Assembly: GCA_907163375.1 (NCBI GenBank)
Contig: CAJQUW010016165.1
Span: 62,001 to 126,000, forward strand
Direction of reading: 5' to 3'
Source: Prostheceraeus crozeri
Lineage: Eukaryota; Platyhelminthes; Polycladida; Euryleptidae
DNA length: 64,000 nucleotides
Numbering within the stretch: position 1 is the stretch's first letter; each line of letters starts with the position of its first letter. Positions 46,637-57,190 of the stretch are shown piece by piece. The notes under the pieces are model-generated. The model did no database searches. It was not told the DNA's origin and was given only the letters and a program-made list of their open reading frames with translations. A program made the translations under genes and the position numbers.

Positions 46637-47251
46637 TCTTCACCTCATAACCTAGCAGAAGAGTCGAGTGCAACGAATATGTGCACGCAATACTTGTACG
46701 TGCGCATATCAATTTTTTCTGAGTAATTTGAATTCATAAATAGTGAAATTAGCACAACGCACGTTAATTATATTTCTATGAATAAGCTTGCAAATTTAAA
46801 ATTTTCGATGCATGATAGATTTGCACATTCACAAATTTCCATTGATAATTTCAAAACTGAATACCGATTGCTATATACAATGTAGCTCTATTCTATTGTA
46901 AAACATCTAAGATATCGACAACACAAATAGTCTACGCCAGCAAGAGCTCTAATCAGGTTTGACTAAAAAAGAGTTCTCAGAAAATTGTTTAGCTAGGTCT
47001 ATTCTTTCTAGACGAGTGCATATATTTGTAAAATGAGGATTTCCTTGTTATCGCAAAAGCATTGGCACAGTAATTAATTTCTTTTAAATAACCAATGCCG
47101 GTTTCTCATGTAGCCTATGTGTATCGTATCAATATCATTATCGAAAAGAAGCTCATCTGAGCTCTGTATTTCGATTTTATGATAAATAGTAGGATTCAGA
47201 AGCAGTGCAAAATATATCCAAAGTAATACATAACATTTTAACATCAAAAAT

Positions 47252-47589
47252 GATTTTGCTTTTGCAAGTAGTATTTGAGGGACATTAATTGAATATAATA
47301 AAAGTTGAGGTCACTGGGGATTGTCATTCTAACTATAGATGGACTACTGATCATCATTGATTACAAAACTGTAACAATACTGACCTCTAATCTTTTAGTT
47401 TTCACTATAAGTTTGAAAACTATTTCATAAGTAGTATGAAAACCGCTTTTCGCCATTTTCTCAGAAAGCTATCGTTAAAAGATTTTCGCTTTTCTCTTAA
47501 AATGATGAGCTATTGGTATATTATCAAAAAATGATGACAAATTGGTTGGGCATTTTTTTCTGACTTTTTCGAAATTTAAACCCATCGTT
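47252..47589 (-). repeat. Right terminal inverted repeat
   Basis: Inverted partner of 44011-44348 with the same length. About 615 bp separate its inner edge from the gene's start codon, leaving room for a promoter. Confidence 0.85.
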
Positions 47590-48060
47590 GAGAGGGAATG
47601 TTCTCTACAGTGATCTCACCAAGGCGATCAAGCATCATGTGAGAAATCAACATCACATTTTCATTTTCATTTGACGTTTAAAATCTTGGGAAAACAAGAG
47701 TCGCGTTGACGAACAATCAGCTTAGGATTGCATGCTTATGAGACTGTTCAGAAAAAGAGGACATTGGACTCACAGTGAATCATAATTCACATGCAGTATA
47801 GTCTACATTGGGTAGTCTATGGACTTCACTGTACCTTTCATTAAAATATCAGTTTCTATTTCTCACATAATTTCATTTAATTCTGTAGTAATGGATGCCA
47901 GCATGACTTGAATGTTCATGTACTTGTACAAGTGTTTGAAAATTCACTGAAATTAAGATAGTGTCATATTAATTATATTATGCAGTTCATGCTGTCTGTT
48001 GCAGAAATATAGGAAACCACTATGGAGCGAAGGCCTATGGTCTGTGAGCACGCGACGCCA

Positions 48061-48061
<1 letters not shown>
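47590..48061. other. No recognisable gene
   Basis: Flank between the RAG1-like element and a long (TA)n tract. Nothing is recognised. Confidence 0.4.

Positions 48062-48127
<66 letters not shown>
48062..48127. repeat. (TA)n microsatellite
   Basis: About 33 uninterrupted TA dinucleotides, the longest in the window. Confidence 0.95.
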
Positions 48128-48130
<3 letters not shown>

Positions 48131-48276
48131 CAAAAAATTGCAAATAGTATATGAAGACGTAGATGAATAAATAAATAAATAAAAGATGTCATGGACCTAA
48201 AGTCAAATTCCTGTTAGTAATGTATATATGACCGGTCCAGGACAACTAAAAAAAAGATACCTCCAGAATGCAAAAT

Positions 48277-48620
48277 TGGAATATTTCATAGACTGAAAAA
48301 AGATCTAAAAAATAAAAAATAAAATAATAAAATCAAAAAAAAGTTTTAAGCTCGTTGGGATTTTTTCATATACTGAGAATGAGTAGAGGAATATTTCATA
48401 GACTGAAAAAGACCTAAAAAATAAAAAATAAAATAATAAAATCAAAAAAAAGTTTTAAGCTCGTTGGGATTTTTTCATATACTGAGAATGAGTAGAGGAA
48501 TATTTCATACACTGAAAAAGAGTTTTACGAATAAAAATAATATTAAGGATAAAATTAAAAAACAATTTCTACAAATTTTTAAACAAATTCGTTTGGATTT
48601 TTTCATATACTGAAAAGAGG
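48277..48620 (+). repeat. Tandem repeat, about 110-bp period
   Basis: Units begin GGAATATTTCATAGACTGAA at 48277, 48388 and 48497. The first two are nearly identical and the third is diverged. Each contains AAAGTTTTAAGCTCGTTGGG followed by TTTTTTCATATACTGAGAAT. Confidence 0.9.
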
Positions 48621-48624
48621 TTTC

Positions 48625-48850
48625 AAAAATATCACGTAGTCTAAAAATTTCACGTAGTCGAAAATTTATGTAATCCAAAAATTTGGGTAGTCTAAAAATT
48701 TCACGTAGTCGAAAATTTAAGTAGTCTAAAAATTTCACGTAGCCGAAAATTTAATTAGTCCAAAAATTTAGGTAATCCAAAAATTTACGTAGTCTAAAAG
48801 TTTACAAAATTTATGTAGTCTTTTCACATAGTCTTAAAATATCAGAAGAA
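48625..48850 (+). repeat. Minisatellite, about 18-bp period
   Basis: Degenerate copies of a unit like CACGTAGTCTAAAAATTT. The reverse strand reads as a repetitive frame rich in F, L, R, I and D (48505-48738), which is a product of the repeat and not a gene. Confidence 0.85.
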
Positions 48851-48890
48851 TGTATTCAAAATATTTATTAAAAAATGGAAACCTCAAAAA

Positions 48891-49250
48891 ATGGAAGAAA
48901 CCTCAAAAATGGAAGAATCTTCGAGAATATATCCTTCGTTAATAAATGAACATAGTTCTACTTTAATGGACATTGAAAAGATGAACCTTGAAAAACACAA
49001 AGATAGAGTACGTTATATGAAAGATAAGGAATCACAATTATTATTAAGATTAGAGCATTATGATAAATTAAGAAAGAGATGGTCTAACGTTAGGAATGTA
49101 ACACAAGGTATAGGAATATTTTTAACAGTAAGTTTAGGTGCTTCCACAATTGTTATTTCTTCAGGCGCTCTTACAATTCATGTTATTGTTACTGCTTTGC
49201 ACTCTGATGATCGCCCAATTGTAAAGAACAGCTGCTTCCCGCATTCATGA
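48891..49250 (+). CDS. Coiled-coil plus membrane-segment protein, unknown
   Basis: A 119-codon frame. Residues about 25-65 are highly charged (K, E, R, with L and M spaced at helical intervals), suggesting a coiled coil. They are followed by a basic stretch (KLRKRWSNVRN) and a hydrophobic segment GIGIFLTVSLGASTIVISSG, then a second hydrophobic piece, so one or two membrane passes are likely. A charged helix followed by a small-residue-rich membrane hairpin recurs in small proteins of Polinton/adintovirus-type elements, but I cannot assign a name. The adenain-like protease remnant about 310 bp downstream on the same strand supports a common origin. The last 20 codons may not be original, because a short direct repeat (GCTTCCCGCATTCATGAAA/GCTTCTCGCATTCATGAAA) starts there. 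In-frame ATG codons also occur at 48873 and 48912. Confidence 0.45.
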   Translation: MEETSKMEESSRIYPSLINEHSSTLMDIEKMNLEKHKDRVRYMKDKESQLLLRLEHYDKLRKRWSNVRNVTQGIGIFLTVSLGASTIVISSGALTIHVIVTALHSDDRPIVKNSCFPHS

Positions 49251-49562
49251 AACAATGCAGTTGCTTCTCGCATTCATGAAATAGTACATTTCAGAACAAA
49301 CAGCTGTTACCCTCACTTATACAATTACTAAATGCGCTGCCAGTTTTCCGTCCAAATCCAGAACCAAAACCGCTTTTGAATCCAGAACTGCTCAGAAATT
49401 GGCAGCGATTCATTGGTTTATTTGAACTCTGTGGTTTTAGAAAGTTACAATTGCCACGTCAACTTTGTCATAGGGATTCCATTGATGCTTATAAACTGTA
49501 TCTCATTTAACAAATTGTTGACAGTTAAAACGTAGACAGTTAATAGAATTTTTTCATTTAAA

Positions 49563-49889
49563 ATGAATGGTGAAAATCTGACTTAGTTATCTCCCAGAGC
49601 TTTTAGTCTGACTGAGTTCTTTAAATTATATGGCAAACAAACAACTACGAATTTCGACCTAAAGAAAATTGCTAATCAATTAGGAATAAAAAATCTCCAT
49701 GTGTTAATGAGAGATGAACTACAATTCCTAAAAAATAAGCCATCTATAAATTTTGTAACAAATCTTCACACATCAGACCAAAAAGGAGTACATTGGTCAG
49801 CAGGACAAAAGAATACTAATGTGGAAAACTATTGGTTCGACTCACATGGACTTCCCCCTACAAATGATTGTCGAAAGTTCACCGAATAA
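49563..49889 (+). pseudogene. Adenain-like cysteine protease fragment
   Basis: A frame from ATG 49563, with a stop at 49584-49586 and then open to TAA at 49887-49889. It contains a helical N-terminal part (LKKIANQLGI, then LMRDEL), a hydrophobic strand FVTNLHT, and the box GVHWSAGQ followed by YWFDSHGLPPT. The H-W and FDS-G-x-P motifs match the His and Asp positions of adenovirus-type (C5/Ulp-like) proteases, used by Polinton/Maverick and adintovirus-like elements to mature capsid proteins. The part with the Gln and catalytic Cys is missing, so it cannot be active. Together with the coiled-coil ORF at 48891 and flanking satellites it looks like a small relic of such an element. The family call is moderate. 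Confidence 0.5.
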
Positions 49890-50474
49890 GATGGTTTGCT
49901 GAAATCTTTGCAAGTTAGCAGTCGCTAACATGGTTATTAACATGGTCATCGTGCTTAAGGGTGTTTTCACCTAGATCATTCTAAAAGCATGGAAGTGCGG
50001 TGTGCCAAGATATAAGTTTCACGAAGATTTTGCGATTTGGATCAAAATGCTTTCTTGCAATTGTTGTCAGATCTTCACAACTCTTCAAAACATGCTTATC
50101 GTTGCTCCCCTGAGATAGACAGGATTCATCGCAAACTTTAAGACGGCTCTAGGTCTGACATTAGATATCCGTAAGAACTATAGTCATTAAGTCTGTGTTT
50201 TTGTCTTACAGAAGTGGCAATCGACATCGACTATGGTTCCAGAGCTAATCTTCCAGGAACATCACGACACGACTTATATTTAGAACTATTAGCCGGCGTT
50301 AAAGAGAGTTTAACCCCTTCGACACCAATGCCGAAGAGCCAATCTCAACAATGTCAATAACGTATTACAGCATTACACTATCCATAGCAATATGCATGGC
50401 TGATACTACTGACAGAAGTAATTTGACAGTAGAATGTAATATCTGTAGATTTTTGTTTTTCAAGTTCTATATGC
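49890..50474. other. No recognisable gene
   Basis: No coding or repeat assignment. It may be the rest of the relic element or host DNA. Confidence 0.35.
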
Positions 50475-52318
50475 TATTAAAGATGCACCGATGGGAAGGG
50501 ATTTGCATATGGCCTCTCATATAAACCATACCAAGAGCTCGTATGTCATCGTAAGACAGACAATCACAGATAGAATAGTTCGGTATATACAGATCACATG
50601 CGAAAGTAAGTGAGTATTCATGTGAAAAGCATACCAAATGTCTGTAAATATGCGAGAATCTTGAATCAATTGCTAGTTTCAATTGTATGTGAGTTTGGCA
50701 TCAATTTGTATGTTATTTTTGTATCCAGCGATTTTTAGTGTGGTTATAATCCAATACTGTAAATCGCTCAATACCAATCACGTACGAAGGATGCATACCA
50801 AAATATTTTTTTGGTTTCTTTCAGTATATATTTGTGTGCTTTTCGTATGTTATTTCAAGTGTAGTATGCTTTATATACTAAAGCCATACCAGCACAAGGT
50901 TAAAAGAAAGCATCAATTATGTTAAAGTACGTTGATTTAAGGCCTTTTGTCAATAAAGATCACGCTAATGTTACTATTATTTTGCAAGTAGTGAGATCAA
51001 AAACTTTCACTGACTCAAAAAAAAATCGAGGATTTGCCTGTCCGTGTCATTTTTTTTGAAAACTTAATATACATAGATGCAAAAGCGTTGATATCACACA
51101 AAATAAGTCAATGTGAGTATTTCACAGGTGATATGCGACTAATTACATGTCTATGAAAAATGCTTAATTTAAAGCACTTTTTTTATTGTAATATATATTG
51201 TACGATATGTGATCAATCTTGTACGATCCGATATTTGATGTCTATTGCTATTTTTCTCACAATGAAATAAAGACTCACAGTTATCTCAGAAAATCGTGGC
51301 GTCGAACTTCTAAAAATTATCTATATGATAATTAGAAACCTGACGTTTATATCTTGCAATTTCCTCAAAAAATTGAAATACCTACAGAAACTAATAAGCC
51401 TGACGGGACCCAAATAGACGGACCCTTATTGCGACCTAGAAATATCTATGTACAATGTATGTATTCAAACGTACTGCAAGCAGAACTTTCACGTTCATGA
51501 CAGGGATGCTTTTAATTAAAAAAATGTTTAATGTCTTCATGTCAACGTGTAGCGACTTTACATCTTTTAATTTTCATCGTTTTGGAGATTCATCTCAGCT
51601 ACATTTCTGTGAACCAGCATCTCCTTGGGAACTTAACTTTGCAAGCTATATCGATTTAAGTATTTATACATTAAATGAAAGAAGTTTAGCTTTTGATTCA
51701 ATGAATGGTTAACGGTGACTAAGTGCAGCTATGAAGGTGAGATTGACATGATTACAACTTTGTGTATTATGTGTCATATTACCTGGCTTACAACGGGCTG
51801 TCTTGAAGGTCATTGAAAGACTTGAATTTGACGAAAAAAGTTATTAATTTTAAGCACCTGTGCGGTCAAATAATCATTAAGGATTTGGGTCTCCGAGATC
51901 ATAGCCTGCAGCAACGGACAAGACATTTTTCATGCATCCACGGGTTAATAAAACTCCATGAAATATTGCGGTCAATTATATTTAGATTGGGAAGCCAAGT
52001 GTCTAATGATCCAAGATCCATCAGACGCTTGGCCTTCCCAATCTAAACATTTTAGCAAATGTCGAGGCAAGGCATTTTTTTGCAATTACGGTTTATATTG
52101 ATCGATTATCAATGCATCAATCTATATGACAATCTCAAATTTGAGGGATTGGGCAGAATGAATACAAACTTGCGTCTCATACAAATCCTGAAATAATGAA
52201 GATGTATGATGTATCTATGAATGGTATATTGAAATGTGTTTTTTTTACGAATGGATTATGATCAAAAGTCATCAAAATACAGATCGCTTCATTAATCTCT
52301 GCACAATGGAGATCAATC
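50475..52318 (-). repeat. Composite repeat, copy B (inverted, with flipped end)
   Basis: 50475-52095 is the reverse complement of 18862-20440 with moderate divergence. It includes the same close apposition of a MITE left end (complement, ending TAGTG at 50740) and a MITE right end (starting near 50755). 52107-52318 matches 18661-18870 in the direct orientation. The two blocks therefore have opposite relative orientation in copies A and B. Confidence 0.75.
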
Positions 52319-52394
52319 AAAGAACAGATGTAGGCCTGCTAATTTAAATAGATAATCAGAATGCATAAATTTTCTTTTTATTTTTCTTTCTTAA

Positions 52395-54574
52395 CCCTTA
52401 GACGGCCAAGCCACTTGATACTACGAGAATGGCCAAGGGGTGGTGATTTTAAACACCGCCATAATTTTTTATTCTAACCCAATTTTTAACCCAAAAGACT
52501 TTATTATTCCAAATGATATCTAATTATTCGAAATGAATCATTATCAGCAAAAAAGTTAGTTATTTGAGACACAGCATTGAATGCAAACGAAATTACTCTG
52601 TGATTTGCAAGCTGGAATTTCAGAAAGTCCGCATTTTCTTTGGTTTCGAGTGCATCGAGTGGTTTCTCGCTTTCTTCTTTACATCTTTGGCATCTGAACA
52701 GTTCTTGTCCAGCTGAAGGATTTGGAGGATTTTGTCTTGTGGTTCTTGGATTTGGTACTCTGATTCTGTGGGACATCAAGGAGACGATCTCATTTGGTAT
52801 TCCAACTGGATCACTCAATCGGAAACTCATATGCGGAGTCGCTAATTGCTCTGCGAGTTGAAGAAGAAATTGTCGTCTTCTAATCTTCTGTGGCAGACTT
52901 GTCTAATCCGAATGATGCAAGTTGAAAATAGTGTAGACATTAATGGCATTTATATCAAGGACATTTTGCATATGAACCATTGGCCATCGTCGAACACTCG
53001 TTCTGCATGAGTATGCCTTCGCCACTTGGCTAGCTGCATCAACACCGGCTTTAGTAGAATTGTAGTACTCTTGAATGGTATTCTTCTTTTTTGGAGTGTT
53101 AGTAACTTCTCCTGAGTGCATAGTGGAAAGCATATACACTTTACTCTTTCGCTTCACCTTGTAGCTTTGTAGAGTGACCTTTCGCTCGTCCTCAGAATAA
53201 GCAAACTTTGACTCATGCCTTCGGTTTCCTGATGCAGCACAGGAGGGATAAATCGCTTGTTTTCTTGTAGAGTTCCAACAAATGTTGTTTCCTTCTTTAG
53301 CAATTCAACTGCCATTTCCTTTGAGCTGAAAAATCTGTCGCCTGTGAGTGACATTCCGTCCATAGTTCAGGAAGGGTTCAGTCAAATGAAGGACAAGCTT
53401 CTTGCCCGTGTTGTTTGCTTTGTGGCCTGCGGCTGCATTAGGATCAGAAGGCTTCTTGCATGATGGCGATCCATTCAAATAATACCGATGTTTGGAATCA
53501 CAGGCCCAGTGAATAACCTCGCCAAACTTCCCCGGCTTTCTCGGATTGTAGACAGTATGAGGTGACCTGCACCGGGATGCCACCAATTGCTCGTCTACAG
53601 CGATGCACTCACTTGGAGTAAAGTAGATCCGCAGCCTTTCGTTCCATTTCATCCAAATATCTCTCATTGCAGCAAATGTATCTGTGAGCTTTCGATTTTC
53701 GCGGGTCTCTGGATCATCAAACCTCATACAACGGCTCCATATTCGAAACAAATTTCTGCCCATTGCCGTTCTGTAAAACGTTGAATATTGAGCACTCCAC
53801 AATTCATTTGTAGGGATGTGTTGATCGTTGTTTGCACCACGATAGTATAATATTCCCAAGTAAGCTTTCAATGACTCCATTGAGAGATTCACATGAATTC
53901 CAATATTATTCGCTTTTCTTTGGGAGTACCAAAGGTTTTCCTCTAACATATCTGGCGGGCAGAATAGTTCCCACGTTTCTGAGATTGCGTCTTCGCTTCA
54001 TTTGTAGGCCCCTCGTTATCTCGGTATACGTTCTCAGCATATCGTTTTCTTTCCGTACGAGCATTTTCCGACCATTTGTTTCCATCTTTGTCTGTCCACA
54101 TGTTATCCTGTTGAGCTGGTTCTTCTTACGGTTGCGGACGCATATAGCTTCTTGGAATTACGTCTTCTTCGTCTGTTGATGAGATATAATTATCAGGATC
54201 TTGCTCTGCTCTCACGTCATTGATTTGCACCACACAACTCTCATTGTCTCCACTTGAACTATCGCCATCCGATTCATTGATATCAAACAGTCTGTCTACA
54301 GCTACACGGGCAGCAGCTCTTCTTGGTCGTGATGAAGTTGCCATTGCATGCGAAGTAGAAATGAATTCACATCCACTCCCTTGTCAACACGCACATTACA
54401 CGCAAGATGCGATCGATGCAGGCGCCGCTGGAATGCGAAACTCTTCAGGGTTTAATGACAATACCCATAAACTAAAATTCATCAAGTTTCAGTTCCTATC
54501 GAGTTGTTGATTAGGAATGCAGACGAAAACTCCGAAGGGGTGGTGATTTTCACCACCCCTTGGCCGTCTAAGGG
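52395..54574. mobile_element. Full-length piggyBac element, inactivated (2180 bp)
   Basis: Perfect 16-bp terminal inverted repeats, CCCTTAGACGGCCAAG (52395-52410) and its complement (54559-54574), are flanked by TTAA at 52391-52394 and 54575-54578. A second copy of GGCCAAGGGGTGGTGATTTT lies 35 bp inside the left end; at the right end GGGGTGGTGATTTTCACCACCCC forms a hairpin adjoining the terminal repeat. A decayed transposase gene fills most of the interior on the minus strand. Confidence 0.92.
52504..54344 (-). pseudogene. piggyBac transposase, inactivated
   Basis: Pieces run in order on the minus strand. 54344-54126 is an acidic N-terminus starting MATSSRPRRAAARVAVDRLF. 53949-53305 carries LKAYLGILYYRGANN, ECIAVDEQLVASRCR and NPRKPGKFG. 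53363-53154 carries SLTGDRFFSSKEMAVELL. 53157-52903 carries KAGVDAASQVAKAYSCRTSV and RRWPM. 52830-52504 holds the start of a C-terminal cysteine-rich region (FRCQRCKEE). The three catalytic Asp residues of the DDE_Tnp_1_7 fold are visible in VDEQLV, GDRFFSS and GVDAASQ, although the usual second Asp of GVDxxDQ is Ser. Frame changes separate the first four pieces, a stop lies near 52903, and the last cysteines continue in another frame. The protein would cut and paste DNA at TTAA; this copy cannot. Confidence 0.9.
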
Positions 54575-54578
54575 TTAA

Positions 54579-55394
54579 ATAGGTGCGGCTACATAGGATG
54601 AACTATTATGCTACAACTTTCACCTTGTTCCAGTGGCGGGCGCGATTCGATTACCGCGCGATTCAGAATCGTGTGACTCAGCGCACAATTAATCGAATAT
54701 GACACGATTCTGGATATTTTGAGATTCAGTAACTAAAGTTTACAGCTAATCAAGCTTGCACTATTTTTAATTTCTTGACCTTTTTTCTTTGAAAGTTTGA
54801 TAATTTAAATTGAGGGCATGTGACACACAGTCTATTTAGACTGAAATTATGACTAGCGCATTAATTAATGCGATACCCTATTTGTAAATGCTTGGAAAAA
54901 CAGCATAATAAATCAGAACTGCCATAATACTGCAAATCTGCCGACATAGAAGCACTGCAAGTACTATAAATCATATAATATTATATTAATATATATATTC
55001 ACCAGTTTTGGTTCTTTCGTCTTTATCAATCATATTTTATCTAACATAGCTTTAGGAGTACAGGTGTTTGCCGTTTCTTCTATCAGTCCCGAAAAAAGGC
55101 ATAATTATGCATCAATTAGGTCTAAATCACGCAATCAGACTTATAACGTTTGCAAAAATTGGCAAATGTAATAGAGACACGTCCTTAGACTTAACAATTG
55201 TAAGCACAAAAATTCTGTGACAGCCTTAAACACTGTGAAGCCTTGTAAAGGTTCGTCAACACGGTTTTTGAATGGCCCAAACTAGCTGAAAATATCTTGA
55301 ATTGGCACTCCATAATCTGTGTGATTATCAGCCGCACGGCACAGCCAGGATAGATAAACACAGAGTTGCCGATTGTGCGGTCATTCAGCTTGCT
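54579..55394. other. No recognisable gene
   Basis: AT-rich intergenic sequence. No coding region is supported. Confidence 0.4.
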
Positions 55395-56000
55395 CAGTCA
55401 TCTACTATCAAATATTTTTTTCCGTAATACCAGTCGTGAATTTGATAGAGTGATATTTAAGTAGATACGATTTCTTGTTAAGTTTATGCTCCTTGAGATC
55501 GTCGTCGTTGCTACTTGTCTAGCTATGTTAGCAAGACGTTTAGTTAGCTCTATCTTATAAAACAAGTTGATAAGCATTAATTCATTCAAACAATATTTTT
55601 TGTGCAATCATGTTGACTTATATATCTCAGACATAACTATTTTTGCTTTCATGAATTATAATATGTTTTTATTTCGGATTACATAATTACAAAATTACAT
55701 AATGCATAATTGTTGAAAGTTGAATACTTATTGATTGTTTATTAAATGCTTACATGTATTACATGTATTAACATGTATTAACATGTATACTTACATGTAT
55801 TAAAATCGAATTCAGTATTGTAAGTTTGACTCTTGAATGTCGTTATCTCACTACTCACAAAACAGTAGTAACATTGGTAAATTCTTTTAGTAATAACATC
55901 AACTTTTGTATTGACACAAGTCCTTAAATCAACATACTTTAGAGATAATTGATGCTTTCTTTCAACACTGTGCTGACATGGTTTTGAGCAATTTACATTG
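55395..56000 (-). mobile_element. Tc1/mariner-type MITE, partial copy
   Basis: Diverged right-hand 60% of the MITE family: AATACCAGTCGTGAAT near 55426, TTGCTACTTGTCTAGC near 55508, TAAAATCGAATTCAGTATTG near 55800, and a degenerate right tip GAGCAATTTACATTG + TA at 56000-56002. A local ACATGTATTA tandem repeat (55748-55800) expands within it. The left end is missing. Confidence 0.7.
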
Positions 56001-56002
56001 TA

Positions 56003-56974
56003 TAATGAACATCTAAGCCCTTTAAAGCCCTTTAAGATGAATACCTGAAGATTGATTGGCCTCTGATTTTAAGCTGGAGTAATGCATCTTCTGTAGATCG
56101 ACAATACAAGTTGCACATAATGTGTCTGATTATACTCTTGATAAATTGTAGGAACGACATTTCAAAATGATGAACGTGTAGAACGTTTTTAAGTATTTAC
56201 TTCTTTGTCATCCTGTTGCAGTATTTTGTATATTCATTTTTGCTTTTGTGGGCATGATCTTTCGACATGGGTCAACAATCCAGATCACAAACTGACTTGA
56301 TGAATATAAATGCTAATCATAAAACTTGGAAACCAGCTCGTACAATTTGCATTTTGCTCCAAGTATGTTCCCCCGGCGTGTGCCATAATTTTCATGCAAT
56401 TTCCATTCTAGGACTTTCCATGGTATTGCTAATTTCTATGCAGAAAACCTTTTCGACCAACTGAATTCGTCACTTCATATACGCGACTCAAGTCGGTCTT
56501 TTTGACTCAAATGGTAAATTAGACGCAAGAAGTATATTTGACTCCGGCTGAAGTAAATGAAAATTGAAGATAGACTTTTTGACGCAGTTGGCACATTTGA
56601 ATCAAAATCAATCAATGGACTGAAAATTCTGAAAGCTTCCTGTCGCTGTCGGACAATTTGACGCATTTAGTATATTTGAGTCAAAAACGATCGATAATGC
56701 GATTCGGTATATCAATATCTAAAATTCTGTCAGGTATCCTCTCAACGATTTCTTGTAACGAATAAAGCGCTTTTCTCAGAAGAGCAAGTTAACATGGAAT
56801 TAAATATTATGAAATGACACACATAGTGTTATAGGAACATGAGTATTTCGTCACTGACACTGAGTGCCTCTATTCTGGAAAATTGATGTAACTCTTTACT
56901 GTTTGCCTGTCTGCTCGGCGAGCATTTCGGGCAGGAGATACCCGAGTAAAAAAATATGCTATGCTTAATAGGTA
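56003..56974. other. No recognisable gene
   Basis: No supported gene. TTTGACTCAA-like words recur at 56505-56690. Confidence 0.35.
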
Positions 56975-56976
56975 GT

Positions 56977-57190
56977 TTAGTAAGCACCATAGATAAACTG
57001 CCAAGTTTTATAATAACTGCCTAGTATGGCGCTGCGTAAGCTATCCATGTTTTGCTTAGTAAGCACCATAAATAAACTGCCAAGTTTTATAATAACTGCC
57101 TAGTATGGTGCTGCGTAGGCTGTCAATGTTCTGTCTAGCATAAAGCCTATAAATAAACTGCGAAGTTTAATATTAATTGCTTAGAATGGG
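56977..57190 (+). repeat. Tandem repeat, about 79-bp period
   Basis: Two near-identical units and a diverged third, each containing AAATAAACTGCCAAGTTTTA (or the close variant) and AATAACTGCCTAGTATGG. No coding region. Confidence 0.85.

Larger units (their letters stand above)
44011..47589. mobile_element. RAG1-like (N-RAG-TP-type) transposon with 338-bp TIRs
   Basis: Inverted repeats of 338 bp each (44011-44348 and 47252-47589) enclose 2.9 kb that contains one broken gene on the minus strand. The repeats match with scattered differences from the outer tips (CACGGTGGGTTTAAATTT left, AACGATGGGTTTAAATTT right in outward-in reading) to the inner GCAAAATC. A 4-bp GAGA at 44007-44010 and 47590-47593 is a possible target duplication. 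The gene product has a RAG1-N-terminus-like zinc-binding region and a RAG1/Transib-like C-terminal region, so this is a complete, inactivated DNA transposon. Confidence 0.8.

Noticed and set aside
48505-48738. Repetitive FRLREIF protein on the minus strand
   Set aside because: It is a reading of the minisatellite; unit drift does not respect codons.
52640-52861. Plus-strand ORFs opposite the piggyBac transposase
   Set aside because: They are shadows of the minus-strand pseudogene, whose motifs are clear.
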